Shown here: one piece after another, positions 32,257 to 43,244 of the stretch
Numbering within the stretch: the stretch's first letter is position 1
Layout: each line of letters begins with the position of its first letter
Assembly (NCBI GenBank): GCA_949152475.1
Contig: OX424559.1
Location: forward strand, 31,415,119-31,479,118
Origin: Terebella lapidaria
Lineage: Eukaryota; Annelida; Polychaeta; Terebellida; Terebellidae
Length of the DNA: 64,000 nt
Direction of reading: 5' to 3'
Made by a program: the position numbers and the translations under genes
The notes under the pieces: generated by a model
Database searches by the model: none
Seen by the model: only the letters and a program-made list of their open reading frames with translations
Told to the model about the DNA's origin: nothing

Positions 32257-33220
32257 CATGCAAGAATCTTTACTTGTAGTAATAATAGCCTAAGTCCAAG
32301 TTTGTGGTGAATCCACTCTGGTTTTTCTCTGATATTCTTTTTTGCATAGTACATGCATTGTCGTGAATTTTTTATGGAGGCAATATTTTCAGCCACCTCC
32401 GGCTGCCCATTCAGAAGAGCTTCCTGATATTGAGAGGCTTGTTCGTCGCATGGAACAAGCGTCCTTCAAATTTTATTTGGCAATGATATAGGTTTGACCG
32501 AGGATGGTTCTCGCCCTTGAAGTATACAGTGGCCATTTTTTCCTTCTTTTTTATTTATTTTAATTAAATTTTTTTTTAAAAGTTTACTGTTTGGTATCAT
32601 TACTTGATTATTTACACTTTAATAGATTCTGCACTTACCAGTTTCTGTTGACATAAATTGGTTCATGCGTACCCATTCCCACATTCCAGCCCTTACCGCA
32701 GATCTTTGATAGTATTTGTTTTAAAAAATATTCTTGCAATTTTGCAAACCCCCTCCACGTTCAAATGTAATAGATCGCTTCGCCCCCCTGGATAACATTT
32801 TAGAAATAAATTTAGGTTCGGCTGTTCCCCATTCATGGAAGCTTTGTAACAAGACTTAAATTGTACCCCCATTTATTACTTTTATCTCGAAGCGCCCAGT
32901 TTTTGGTCGGGTAGCACAGAGTATATTGTAATCGATTTTACTAAATTGTCCTGTTTCAAGGTATTAATTAGGTAGCCCATATGTCATGGTATTTCAAAAA
33001 TTGGGTCCCCCCCCTCCCCGATATTATTAGTTCCTACGAATATGATTAGATGTCCCTCTGGTTGAATTTTTTCCGAATAAACGGACAGGAATAAGTGACG
33101 CACTGTTGCCCCTGGGTTCCAATATTTGAGAAGTTACTGTGCGGTGTTTTGAAATGTTTTTAGGGGTTATCTAGTAATTTCTACAGGTAATGCACATTAC
33201 ACATTCACGTGTTGCCTTGG
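32257..33220. other. Non-coding stretch, nothing recognised
   Basis: T-rich, C-runs at about 33008-33018, no motif or credible ORF. Confidence 0.4.
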
Positions 33221-34030
33221 CTACAAAAATATGCATAATAATGCGCGCAAACTTGCAATGATTTGCGACAAACTCAAAACTGTATAAAGATAAAATATTG
33301 CAAATTTCGTGTATGTAACTACATTATTGACAATTTTATGACCAAATTCCTGAAACTTTCTGAACAGCCCTTGTATATATTCTGGGTCTGTAAAGGATTC
33401 GTTTTTGATCCAGTGTGATATAACTATGTACATAATGAAATATAATCCTCTTAATAAACTCGTGTTTGTCCTCCGTGAAGGATTTCAACATTATTTTTCC
33501 GGCAATGTTCAACTTGTCTGAGAGTGATTGTATCATGTATTTTATTAAATTGTTTATTTTTGGGCAGCCTATTAGGATATGTGTTAAGGTTTATGTTTGC
33601 TGGTGGCACAAACGGCATTTCATATCTCCTGTGTACTTATCATGGAATTTCTGATGAAAGTGGTGTTTAGTTTGAATAATTTCATGTAACACTTTGAAAT
33701 TTACTTTTGCAATATTATAGTTCGGGAGTTTTTAATGTATTATGTTTTGCAAGAAAATTTTATCCCTAGATTTAGAACATATTTTGTTGTAATGGTGTGT
33801 TTGTGATTTTGTTCTTTAAGGTAAAATGTGGTAATTTGTTTTTGTTTCAATTTACTCCATTCTGGTATGTTGTTTTTGTTGTCAAAGTGGATGACAGCCT
33901 CTATTATCTTTCTTTGTCATTCATTCAGCGTTGTCTTATGTTTGTGGGACATTTGATATACTGATTTATGAGAAGTACGAGTTATAAATTTCCATGGTTT
34001 GTACTCATCTATTAGTGCTTTTATTAGTTT
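33221..34030 (-). pseudogene. C-terminal fragment of a Tx1/L1-like LINE
   Basis: Minus-strand reading gives FHDKYTGDMKCRLCHQQ, one stop, then THILIGCPKINN: a C-x2-C-H-C motif typical of the region after RT in L1/Tx1-type LINEs. It is followed by 50-60 residues that stay open (DKLNIAGKIMLKSF onward, 33336-33536) and a further piece in 33221-33433. Upstream (33917-34030) a KPWKFITRTSHKS stretch continues the same fragment. Stops and frame changes show it is dead. Confidence 0.6.
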
Positions 34031-34077
34031 AGTAATCTCTGCCATTGTATTTATTTTATTAATGTCCTGTATATTCG

Positions 34078-34218
34078 GTGTCCGGTCATTTCGGGACATA
34101 ACCATTTCGGTACAGGTCCCGAAACGACCAGTCACTTCGGGACCTGGGGTTTTCGGTCAGGCGTGTGCCGAATTGGTCATCCATTTCGGTACATGGGCCA
34201 AGTCGTTTCGGGACACAT
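34078..34218. repeat. Nested inverted repeats on TTTCGGGAC/GTCCCGAAA
   Basis: GGTCATTTCGGGAC near 34084 pairs with GTCCCGAAACGACC near 34115; the same second arm also pairs with CACTTCGGGACCT next to it; further TTTCGGTAC and TTTCGGGACAC copies follow. This is a short foldback element of unknown class. Confidence 0.55.
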
Positions 34219-34306
34219 GTTATATCGCCAAGAATTTGTGAACATAGTATGATTTGCGGGTAGATCATCAGATGGTATTATTGACACTAAAGTGAGAATC
34301 GTTTAA

Positions 34307-35008
34307 CCTTTTCACTACTCATGGTTACGCTGCGTAACCATACCACACCCCTGCTGCTGTACTGATGGTTACGCTGCGTAACCATAACTTTGGCAACCAA
34401 TAAATGTATAGGTAGCTGTCGACTGATTGCATTTAATGTCACATATGACCGAAAATGTATCTACACGCTAAACTAGTCCATACATATTGCCACTGATTGA
34501 AATTTAGAAGCTTAATTGACTGTTTAGTTGATTGAATAATTAACGTTCCATTAACCTTGTGACGTCACAAGTACTGATTACAATGGGTCGCACTACAGAC
34601 AATTTTCACTAAAATTTAATGTCTTCATAACTAATCAAGATATTAACATGTAACTACTATCCAGACCCACGAGATTCATTCCGTCACAAATAACAAATAC
34701 TAAGCGTACTCATGAAAACCGTATTGGGCTATATTCCATTACAATTTCGAAAATTGCTGTATGGTAGAGAAAATGGAAACACAGCCATTTGTTTGGTCCC
34801 TAGAATTCCTTTTTGTTTCCACGGTAAACTATGGCACGGATTTGAGAAGGATACTATATAGAAATAGCATACTATAATATGACTTATTTCACACATCATT
34901 ATTCTGAAACACCTTTAAATAAAAATAATCAAACTTATAGAAATCCTATCAATTCATACATGAATCAGCTCAGTATGGAGGCTGAGGGGTGGGTCAGTAG
35001 CGAAAAGG
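34307..35008 (+). mobile_element. piggyBac-type MITE (702 bp) flanked by TTAA
   Basis: TTAA flanks at 34303-34306 and 35009-35012 are the piggyBac target signature. The ends CCTTTTCACTACT and (inverted) CCTTTTCGCTACTGACCC match each other. Internally TGGTTACGCTGCGTAACCA occurs twice (about 34319-34338 and 34367-34385), each a 9+1+9 palindrome. No transposase ORF. A second copy in opposite orientation lies at 63367 to the window end. Confidence 0.8.
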
Positions 35009-35143
35009 TTAATATGCAGTCGGGTGTTTATATGTAGAGCGATTGAGCGTGATTTGTCGTCATTTTGGCGACAAGAATGTTTCCTGCCAACTTTCTGGAG
35101 ATATATTTAAAATAGTCCGACGTTTATATAGCAATAGTGAGTA

Positions 35144-35424
35144 CATGTCTTGCTCAACTTCAAAACTCGTTTGGCACTGAAATGGCCTTCTTGAGTCAAA
35201 GTCCCGTTAAGCTTTATTCCTTCTTCTTCTGGTCAACTTATTTGAGTCTAGATCTAGTCATCTATATTTTCACCCTCAATCATGTAATATTTTACTGTTC
35301 AGTAGAAATTTTTAATTGTAGAACGGTTTTATCATTCTTGATACTACTTTTATATCCTTGTTTGGTACTGAAATGGCCTTCTTGAGCCCAAAGTGACGTT
35401 AAACTTTATTCCTTCCTTCCTTCC
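35144..35424 (+). mobile_element. Two tandem 3' tails of the RNase H-family LINE
   Basis: One tail (about 35150-35230) ends in TTCCTTCTTCTTCT; a second, longer one (35231-35424) starts at TGAGTCTAGATCTAGTCATC and ends in (CCTT)n. They abut, suggesting insertion of one copy into the end of the other. Confidence 0.8.
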
Positions 35425-35775
35425 ACTGATTCTGGCATCTGAATGATATGACTGAGGCAGCTGTTCTTGTGATGACTGTGGCAGCTGTTCATGTGAGGAC
35501 TGAAGCAGCTGTTCATGCGGGGACTCCGGCAGCTTTTATAATTCATCGGATTATCCCACCAATGTCTTTGAAGCTTCAAGGCAGTGTTTCAAGGTTTCCT
35601 TGAGTCATTTGCTACCCACATTTAAAACAAAACTAGGTATCAACACAAATAGATACCTCAGAGGCATTTCGATTGAGCATTCTGCAAACATAAAGTTCAT
35701 CCAAACTACCATCTAGGCATGTTTGTCTGGGTCGAAGAGTCAAAAACTGTGTCCATTTCACTCTAAAATTACACG

Positions 35776-35842
35776 CCTTGTTTGGCACTGAAATGGCCTT
35801 CTTGAGCCCAAAGTGCCGTTAAGCTTTATTTCTTCTTCTTGT
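35776..35842 (+). mobile_element. 3' tail of the RNase H-family LINE
   Basis: CTTGTTTGGCACTGAAATGG onward, ending TTTCTTCTTCTTG. Confidence 0.85.
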
Positions 35843-35954
35843 CTAAAATTACACGTATTGTGAGATATGGCTGAAAAAATAATTTCCAAATGATGCTGGT
35901 CCTATCATAGTTTGACACCCTCAGACTATCATCCGAATAGCTATTCCTGGCCTA

Positions 35955-36293
35955 TCCTAATGCTAGTAATTGCGTTACAGACAAGCAGTGAAAGACCAAG
36001 CAGCTAACGGTGAGGAGCTTTTCAATCTCCTTCTTGCGAATAGCATTCATCGCCTGGTATCGATGGTTTCCATCTATCACCACATATTTGTGCAGAGTAA
36101 TCTCGGATGTGAAGTGTTTCTGAGATGGCATCTTCGCCGCTATCTCGACGATTCGTACCTCACTTGAGGGTTGGACAAGTCCCTCGACGGCTCCACAAGT
36201 TGATTGAACTCCAGCTCCTTTCTCTCCACATAGGCGTAGGCATCTTGTCATGTTCTGGTTTGTCCTCGGATTGGTCCTGACTGTCCTCGTCAT
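35955..36293 (-). pseudogene. ParB/sulfiredoxin-like domain relic
   Basis: The minus-strand frame contains FTSEITLHKYVVIDGNHR followed by YQAMNAIRKK and a later SCLVF strand. The IDGNHR box is the hallmark of the ParB/Srx fold. The upstream continuation (MWREKELEFNQLVEPSRD) is in another frame, so there is at least one frameshift before it. Similar domains occur in uncharacterised invertebrate proteins; the role is unknown. It may be a decayed exon of a mobile or host gene. Confidence 0.45.
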
Positions 36294-36754
36294 ACAGTGT
36301 TCTATCTCACTTTCTCATTGTCTGATAAGACTGGTCTGTTGCTGCATTTGTTTAACCCTTTCACGAATTTAATGGCCGAGCTGAACGAGTCTCCTATTGC
36401 CTATTTTGTTGACAAAGAGGGTGCAACCTTCGAACATTGTAACATCAAGGCTCAGTCATAGTCCATAGATGAACGTTACCTTGGATTTAAAATGTTACTG
36501 CAATTTGAATGCATGCTGCCAGGTTTTTATATTTTTATTGATTACACGTCCCCTTTACTGGGCTTCTAGCAATGTATACATGTGTGTTACGGCACACAGG
36601 GATCAGTATCATATCACATAAAAATTAACATAGTTAATAAGGTAATTACTTAATGTGAGAGTGATCTTCTGAGAGAAGCTCCAGCACACATACTCAACAA
36701 TTCGTGTTTTCCCCCACATAGTGATATATTTGAAAATATTCAGAAAATAAACCC

Positions 36755-36955
36755 TACTCAACTCGTTTGAGTCTATATCCAGTCATCAATTCTTTCTCCA
36801 TTAACCTTGTGAGCTTTTACCGTTCATTAGAATTTTTTTATTGTAGAACTTGCAGTTTTATCATTCATAATACTACTTTTATATCCTTGTTTTGCACTGA
36901 AATGGCCTTCTTGACCCCAAAGTGCCGTTAAACTTTATTCCTTCTCCTTCTTCTC
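36755..36955 (+). mobile_element. 3' UTR and tail of the RNase H-family LINE
   Basis: Starts TTTGAGTCTATATCCAGTC, ends TTATTCCTTCTCCTTCTTCT. Colinear with 35231-35424 and 39685-39895. Confidence 0.85.
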
Positions 36956-36989
36956 AAAATAAACCATTGCATCATGTCCTCATGTTATA

Positions 36990-37092
36990 CTCTTATCTTA
37001 TAATGTAATCGAATGACATGTGTTGCCTATCACTTACACTATAAAATGAAGAAAACATTTTCTTTCAAAAAGTCCTACAATTTAGACATGCT
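36990..37092 (+). repeat. Segment shared with 23873-24065
   Basis: Both contain CTTATAATG, ATGACA(C/T)GTGTTGCCTATC and ATAAAATGAAGAAAAC, then AGTCYTACAATTTAGACA; the 23.9-kb copy has about 80 extra bases. The LINE fragment at 37093 joins directly to it, so the LINE truncation point lies at this junction. Confidence 0.65.
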
Positions 37093-37520
37093 TACAATGA
37101 TGGTTCTAAGGATGGTAATAAAGTAGGCTGTGCCGCTGTCACCTCAGGGAGAACATACAAACAACGTCTCCCTGATGTGTGTTCAGTGTACACAGCTGAG
37201 TTGAAAGCAATACTGTTAGCACTGTCCCACATCCGCCGGTCCGGAGAACTGGGTTTTGTTATTTGTTCAGATTCTCTATCAGCCCTTCAAGCCATAGAGA
37301 ATCGTAATATTGACCATCCTCTACTTTTGGATATTTTAACTGAACATCAACGTACTTTTCAATTGCATAAAGTTGTGGTATTTTGTTGGGTACCCAGTCA
37401 TGTGGACATTCCTGGGAATGAACGTGCCGACAAGGCTGCCAGGGCAGCTCTTGATCTGGACGTCACATTTTCCAGGGTGCCACATTCTGATTTCAAGCTG
37501 CTCATCCACACGTACTTGTA
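37093..37520 (+). mobile_element. LINE fragment encoding an intact RNase H domain
   Basis: Open reading frame from about 37093. RNase H type I motifs are all present: YNDGSK (Asp), TAELKAI (Glu), CSDSLSAL (Asp) and NERADKAAR (Asp), with WVPSHVDIPG between. I-type/Nimb-like LINEs carry such a domain after RT. RT is missing upstream (5' truncation), and the 3' end is cut near 37520 by a different repeat, so this is a remnant although its domain is undamaged. Confidence 0.85.
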
Positions 37521-37539
37521 CGCAGTGTGGGTATACTTT

Positions 37540-37680
37540 TTTTAGTGTTCCAGCCTCTGGTCCGATAACCTATTGCCGTCGTGTGCGTCCGTCCGTCTCA
37601 AACCCGCCGTCGGTCCGTCGACCGCCCATCTTTAAAGTGTACGGTGCAAACGTTTTGAAAATTGGGGAAAAGATGCGTTA
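37540..37680 (-). repeat. Fragment of the composite repeat seen at 51915-52195
   Basis: CCGATAACCTATTGCC and the GTCCGTCCGTC-type run are the reverse complement of the end of the composite repeat (CAATAGGTTATC, GGACGGACGG). Confidence 0.6.
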
Positions 37681-38800
37681 TAATAATTTTAGAATGAGTT
37701 ATTCTAACTAGTTTTAGTCCCAACACTATGTCAAGGTCATGTCACCAACAATGCTTGAAACCAAAATTGTCCAGTACCCTATCATAGCCCTTGGGCTATT
37801 TGTTTAAATATGGTTTTAATCATTGCTAGAATAATATTTTTAAACAATCATTGGTTTTATTGGTGTCTTCGTAGCATGCTTTGTTTTTTGGTATATAATT
37901 GATCTGTTGATTAGTATTTTCATGATGTTGGTACCGCACGTTGATGTTAATGGCTCCTTCTATTCTTCTTTCTTGCTGTGTACATGTTTGCATGTTTATT
38001 TTTTTAATTGGGTAATTGATTTCGCTGATCTCAGCAAGTGATGTTTTCTGGTACCCAACGTGTTCCAGCATGTTCAAAACACACCTATAATACCAGTATG
38101 CGGTAGTTTTGTGAAATGTGTAAAGGCGGAATAAGCATTTGTCTATAGTAAAAGGAACGTTGAGTATAATATATAAGTGTAATGATCATAAAGGGGATGA
38201 ATTTTGTGAAAAAACCAAAAGCACTGTTTCCCACTTTTCATGATTTGTGCATTTTTCGTGATTTGTGTGCAAAAATTTTGATGACACTAAAAATGGCAAT
38301 ATGTTTTGCCCCCTATATTGTATTTGATATAAATATAAAAAAGTTGGTATTGCTCTCTCACTTGATACATTGCCGTAGAAAATACGCAAAACTGTTTTTA
38401 TGTTCTCGGTCGAACTACGAAATATGGTATTTAGGCCAAAGGATGCAGAAGGATGTTCACAAGTGCAGTAGTAACAAGAAATACGTAAAACTGTATTTAT
38501 GTATTGGTCGCTCGAACTGCATGCGAAGTCTGACAATACCATATATGGGTCACTCAATAAAAAGTTGGGATATATGTTGGGATATATATATAGGCCATTT
38601 ATTAATCAATGACAGATGATATTATTGACCAAACACGAATATACAATGTAATATGTTAGGTATCTCATGTGTATGGAAACTATGAATACCGTTAGATAAT
38701 ACCACCCCGAAGGGAAAGGTGGGGGCAAAGTTAGGCCCTTGCAAGCTATACAAACATACAAGAATACATGGAATAGTAATTGACATACACAGACTAATGT
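37681..38800. other. Non-coding stretch with an internal 100-bp duplication
   Basis: TACGCAAAACTGTTTTTATG (about 38383) and TACGTAAAACTGTATTTATG (about 38481) head two related blocks. The 145-codon plus-strand ORF across them (38182-38619) is lysine/tyrosine-rich, repeats with the DNA and has no motif; I do not call it a gene. Confidence 0.4.
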
Positions 38801-38805
38801 TACTG

Positions 38806-39135
38806 ATTCATTCACACCCCATGGTGTGAGACAAAAACCTACTTAGGATCTGACACAAGGAACTCAATTAAACACACATATACACACACATGTAGTCATT
38901 GTCCACACCACATGGTGAGACAGAACATGTGTTACTCATTAGAACAGTAGAAACGGTGAATGGACTACATTCCTGGACAACTTACACCCATACCCCATGG
39001 TATGGGACTGTACACTTTGAACAAATCATACAAAGAAAACCTAACAAGACAGAAATGGTCGTTATCCACACCCCATGGTGTGAGATTGGACCATATAACT
39101 ATTGTAAATACATTGGGAAACCCCCTGGTGTGAAG
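38806..39135. repeat. Short array of palindromes based on CACACC-CCAT-GGTGTG
   Basis: Palindrome centres lie at about 38820, 38911, 38996, 39074 and 39124. Units 1 and 4 read CACACCCCATGGTGTG; unit 3 reads CCCATACCCCATGGTATGGG, with both arms changed together; units 2 and 5 are degenerate. The intervening sequence is only loosely related. Confidence 0.65.
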
Positions 39136-39473
39136 CCAATGCAGTAGGATGAAACGAACCTATCGTAAATCTTGGTATAATAAACCCAGCCATCTGTTGA
39201 TTGATAGGCGGAAGAGTGGGGGAGGTGGAGGGAACTTGAAATGATATCTGATTCTGATTTAGTGCGTCGTTCCGAGAGATCAGAATGATGCTCACCCACG
39301 CTAAGCTGGCTTATATAGCAGCCGTATTCCTACGCGGCTAGGGCCGGGCCTCTCGCCCCGGGGGTGAGGGAAGTGATGCGACAAAAAAGTAGCGCGCACT
39401 ACATAAATGTATTTATCTTATAAATATATATTTATGTCAGCTGCGCGCAGCCTGACAATACTATATATGGGTA

Positions 39474-39868
39474 ACGGTTACCTGCTCCGTGGGGAGGAGG
39501 CCCCTGTGTGTGTGCCCTGTCGAGAGTGGCTGACCGTTGAACATGTCCTGGTACATTGTCAAGATCTGGCTGAACTCGTCGCATGTTCTACGAGTGTCAG
39601 TCCATATACCAACTTTTCAAGGATTTTAATATTTATAAAATCCTCAAATTCCTTCGGGAAATTGGGGTATATTTCTATTTTTAGACACATAAATTCTAGT
39701 CAACACCTTTAAATTTAAATCTAGTCATCAATTATTCACCTCTAATCTTGTCAGTTTTTACTGTTCACTACAAAATTTTTAATTGTAGAACTGTGGTTTT
39801 ATCATTCTTGATACTACTTTTATATCCTTGTTTGGCACTGAAATGGCCTTCTTGAGCCCAAAGTGCCG
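39474..39868 (+). mobile_element. 5'-truncated LINE (RNase H family), C-terminal coding part and tail
   Basis: GYLLRGEEAPVCVPCREWLT followed by VEHVLVHCQDLAE is open in 39407-39712; the 3' UTR and the TTTGGCACTGAAATGGCCTT tail follow, ending near 39892 at CCTTCTTCTTC. It lies directly against the zinc-finger ORF on the other strand. Confidence 0.85.
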
Positions 39869-39892
39869 TTAAGCTTTATTCCTTCTTCTTCC

Positions 39893-40454
39893 GTGCTGCT
39901 CCTGGTGGTGCTTGCGCAGCCGGGCCTTGTCGTTGACCTGTTTGCTGCAGATGGTGCAGGCTGAACATGGGTCAACGAACCAGGCAAGGTGCCTGGCGTT
40001 GGCATGGCGCCGAAGATTCAGAACACAACGTTCGCATGCGGGGCACTTCTCTGGCCTCTCCCCTTTGCTCGCCGCTTGAACATTCTCAGTCGTCGTTTCT
40101 CTCATTTCTTGCTCCGTCTCCCCAGGCCTCTGCTTCCTGTTGTCCTCCTGTCTCTGTGTGGAAGGAGTCTGGCGACGATTCTGCGTCTCCCTCTCCACTC
40201 CCGATTGCGTAGCTCGTTTCTCAGCGAAACGGCCCAGATGACGAGGGTGACGATGGGTCGTCTGTATGGAGGAAGCGGGACCATGAGGGCCGTTGTCTGG
40301 ACGACGTCCGAGGCGACGGTGCTCATGATGATACGGGCTGCGGCGACTCTCTCCACTGTGAAGGTAGCGCCTTCTGTCCCTCCTGTCCTCAGACCTCGAC
40401 ACTGCCAACGAACCGCCAGGCAGCACGACCATAGATCGGAGCCGTCGACTCATT
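39893..40454 (-). CDS. Zinc-finger ORF related to the N-terminus of the Gypsy TatD gene
   Basis: Minus-strand ORF; a likely acceptor (GCATGTTCCAG) ends at 40457 and a first in-ORF ATG (MSRRLRSMVV) follows. About 130 residues are Arg/Gln-rich and low complexity. Near the end come two fingers, KCPACERC with RRHANARH, then CTICSKQ with KHHQEQH, joined by HLAWFVDPCSA. This matches the layout CPxC-RHxxxxHLxW-P-C-x-IC of the third gene at 7930-8100 (HLPWYVLPDRS). The ORF runs into a LINE tail at about 39892, which supplies its last few codons, so the 3' part, perhaps a TatD domain, has been lost. Probably a relic of a related element. Confidence 0.55.
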
Positions 40455-40607
40455 CTGGAACATGCAATCAGATTATCAGTCAAGCCAATTACCTACATAC
40501 AATGTACATGTATAATGACATGTAAATATCGTAATTACAACTTATTATGAAGATAATCACCCAGCTTAAAAATGGTTCACGTGTATGTCAGTCTCCTTAA
40601 CAAAATC

Positions 40608-40736
40608 TTGGCCCGAGTATCATACACTGCGCCTTCCTCTAAAATCAACAAGGTTTTAAAAGGTGACAGACGGATTAAATGGCATTCATTTAGTGAAAGG
40701 GTAGTATTAAAGCACAGTGTATGATACCTGGGCCAA
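40608..40736. repeat. Foldback element with 25-bp arms
   Basis: TTGGCCCGAGTATCATACAC at 40608 onward pairs with GTGTATGATACCTGGGCCAA ending at 40736, over 25 bases with three mismatches. The span is 129 bases with no coding content. Confidence 0.75.
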
Positions 40737-41168
40737 AATGGGCCAACCAGAACTTATTTACAGAATTTATTAACCCTATTTATTAACTGGTGGTGAATCA
40801 TTATTTGCCATATGCAATTGAAATATTTAAGCCTGCGTATTTGTCCGGAAAACTTCAAACGCTTGGCTACATTCTACACTTGGACTCATTCTTGATAAGC
40901 CGAGATAAAAATACTTTTAACCACATATTCGTCTTTGTCCCTAACTAATGAATGAAATGATATATGAATGAATTGTTATAGAAGCTAAATTATTCCACAA
41001 TCCACCACTTAACCGAACAAGATATAACTTGAAATATAGCATATTGTTTTTGTAAGTTAACAGCAAATAATCCTGTATTCGTGATAGTGTTGATGATTGT
41101 GAAACACTGATCGTGACAAATTCCTACTTGCTGGGCACTAGGTGCATGATGTGTGACAAAATAAATAC
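40737..41168. other. Non-coding stretch downstream of the KDZ exons
   Basis: I searched the minus strand here for a terminal KDZ exon and polyadenylation signal and found no convincing one, so the 3' end of the transposase gene is missing or not recognised. Confidence 0.4.
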
Positions 41169-41317
41169 CTTTATATTCTGATTCAGGACATCATATACGC
41201 TGTTATCAGGTTCATATAGTTCTTGGAGCCCCACTGCCAACAATTTTGCTTGGACTTTCAAACGACTGCAGACTTTGTTGACCTGAGATGACAGCTTGAC
41301 AGCTATTGCTTGTCCAT
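41169..41317 (-). CDS. KDZ exon 13 (last one recognised)
   Basis: Between GCTCTTGCAG and GTATTT; DGQAIAVKLSSQVNKV and RLKVQAKLLAVGLQEL. Leaves phase 0, so at least one more exon is expected but was not found. Confidence 0.6.
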
Positions 41318-41699
41318 CTGCAAGAGCAACAATCCACTGATCACACTTAAAAACTAGGAAATGTCTGCTGTGAATGAAGCGAAAACTAGCACCCTCCGGT
41401 TGCTAACGACCGCATCAGGTGAATCCCCCTGATGCCTTATCATCCCTGTCGCCCAAAATATGTTAATTCCAGATGAAGTATCATTACTGTAAGACCAATG
41501 TCTTTCATCAGTATCAGCAGTATAAATAAAGTTCCATGTTTTGAAGTTGCAATCAGAAAAAAAAACTTGTTGTTTCAAATCAACAACAAATATACCCGAT
41601 GACCACAGGAAAATTGGTTATGAAACAATTCTGTAAAATTAGCCTAGGAACTAAGGAAGGTTACCAGAAAAATGTTTAGTATTAAACCATTTTATATAA

Positions 41700-43025
41700 C
41701 TCTTTTCATCAAAATTACTGAATTGACCTTTCAAAGTCATTGAAGGTCAAATTTAAGGTCACCTTTGAAGCTGCAAAATATGAATTCACATTTGCTACTG
41801 CCAATATTTAAGCTCTATCTTGAAGTGTTCTAGGAGTTAACTCCATATAGCTCCCATTATGAAGGAAATGAGGTCAAAGGTCAAATTCGATGACACAGTA
41901 AGATTCACCATATATCATTTCATAGGTTCACAATTGATTCCTAAGCCATGAAGTTGATAACAAATGAAATATTAGCCATTTTGTTCTCCGACCTTGAAAA
42001 TGAGGTCAAAGGTCAAGTTCAAAATCATGAGAATATTCAGATTATGTTATTCTGTATATGTTCACAATTAAACTTCAAGCTGTAAAATTGATAATAAGCG
42101 AGATATTAAACTATATATTAGATATTTTCACAGTTCCCATAATTCTTAGCGGCCTAATTTGGTACAAAATTCCAGAAAGATTGGACAGTAAACAGAAAAG
42201 TTAGCCTATTTGGCCTATACAAAACATAATAAGAAAACGTCAAAACGTTATCTATAGGAATGCTACGAGGTTGGCAGCGGTCCAAGGTCAAATCTCACCA
42301 GAAATTTACTATAGGCCAAACAGACCAATTTTTTTTATTACGGTCCAAACTTCCAAAGAATTTATCGCGAAAAAAAACGTGGGTCAGAGTTGAATGCACA
42401 GACTTTAGCCACTATGTGCTCTGACCTTGAAAATAACTTCAGGTCACGACAATATGCAGCATATGTCATTTCCCACATGTTCACAATTGATTCCTAAGCT
42501 GTAAAATTGATATTAAGCGAGATATTAGACATTATTCCGCATATATCATTTCGTCTATGTCCACAATTGATCGCTGAGCTGGCAATATATTAACCATTTT
42601 GTGCTATGACCTTGAAAATACAATCAAAGGTGACTTGATTTGAGACAAACAATTTGTTTTTGCCGACCCGTCAAAAAATCAAAATGGTCACCACATGCAG
42701 CCTGGCGATTCGAGGGCAACAAAACTTAGACATGTCTCAGAGGTACATGAGGGAAATGTTTTGAAACAAAAACCCTGAACAGATCGGAAAGTTTTTGAGA
42801 AAATGTCCACCAAAGTTCAAAATTGGCAATTTTTCATCAGAAATGGCCACCAAATGGTCGAAAACGATTGAATAAAATAAATTGAAAGACACATCTCAGG
42901 CTATTAGCCCAAGGATTGGGTTTATAGTAAATTTTCAGGAAAATTCGAGGCAAAAAAAGTTATTTGCCAGACGGACGAATGCAACACCAGGACAATAGGT
43001 TATCCCATAGGTCCGTTAACTTAAA
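41700..43025 (+). repeat. Composite repeat: AGGTCA-rich units, unique middle, hairpin end (diverged copy)
   Basis: In KDZ intron 12. Begins with degenerate 134-bp-type units (GAGGTCAAAGGTCAA at about 41872 and 42003), continues through a segment containing TTTTTGAGAAAATG and CCAAAGTTCAAAATTGGC, and ends with AATAGGTTATCCCATAGGTC near 43000. The same order of parts is seen at 50545-52195, so this is a copy of one larger element. It overlaps exon 12's neighbourhood without containing it. Confidence 0.7.
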
Positions 43026-43083
43026 AGAAATATCTGAAGTGTTAGGCATTATGTATTACTTCATAAATAGTTTCCGTAACTAC

Positions 43084-43244
43084 CAGAATATTTCTTCTTC
43101 AGTGACAATAGAAAGACCCTCTCCACAGCCAGGTGGTGCGCTTTGGTCAGTTGGGATACTCGTCGTTCTTGGTGTACTGCCTGTACAGACCATCTTCTAG
43201 CAAGTCCAAGTTTTGACTCAAGTTTGAGTAGAGTCTTGTCAAGT
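43084..43244 (-). CDS. KDZ exon 12
   Basis: Between TTTTTCAG and GTAGTT; LDKTLLKLESKLGLARRW, then AHHLAVERVFLLSLKK. The E-LG-RW and later VERVF-L-K helices match the KDZ C-terminal region. Phase 2 in, 1 out. Confidence 0.7.

Noticed and set aside
38182..38619. 145-codon plus-strand ORF
   Set aside because: Spans an internal DNA duplication, is AT-driven in composition and has no domain.
40456..40520. Zinc-finger ORF as the last KDZ exon
   Set aside because: In the phase required after exon 13 the sequence meets a stop after about 21 codons, while the fingers are in a different frame.
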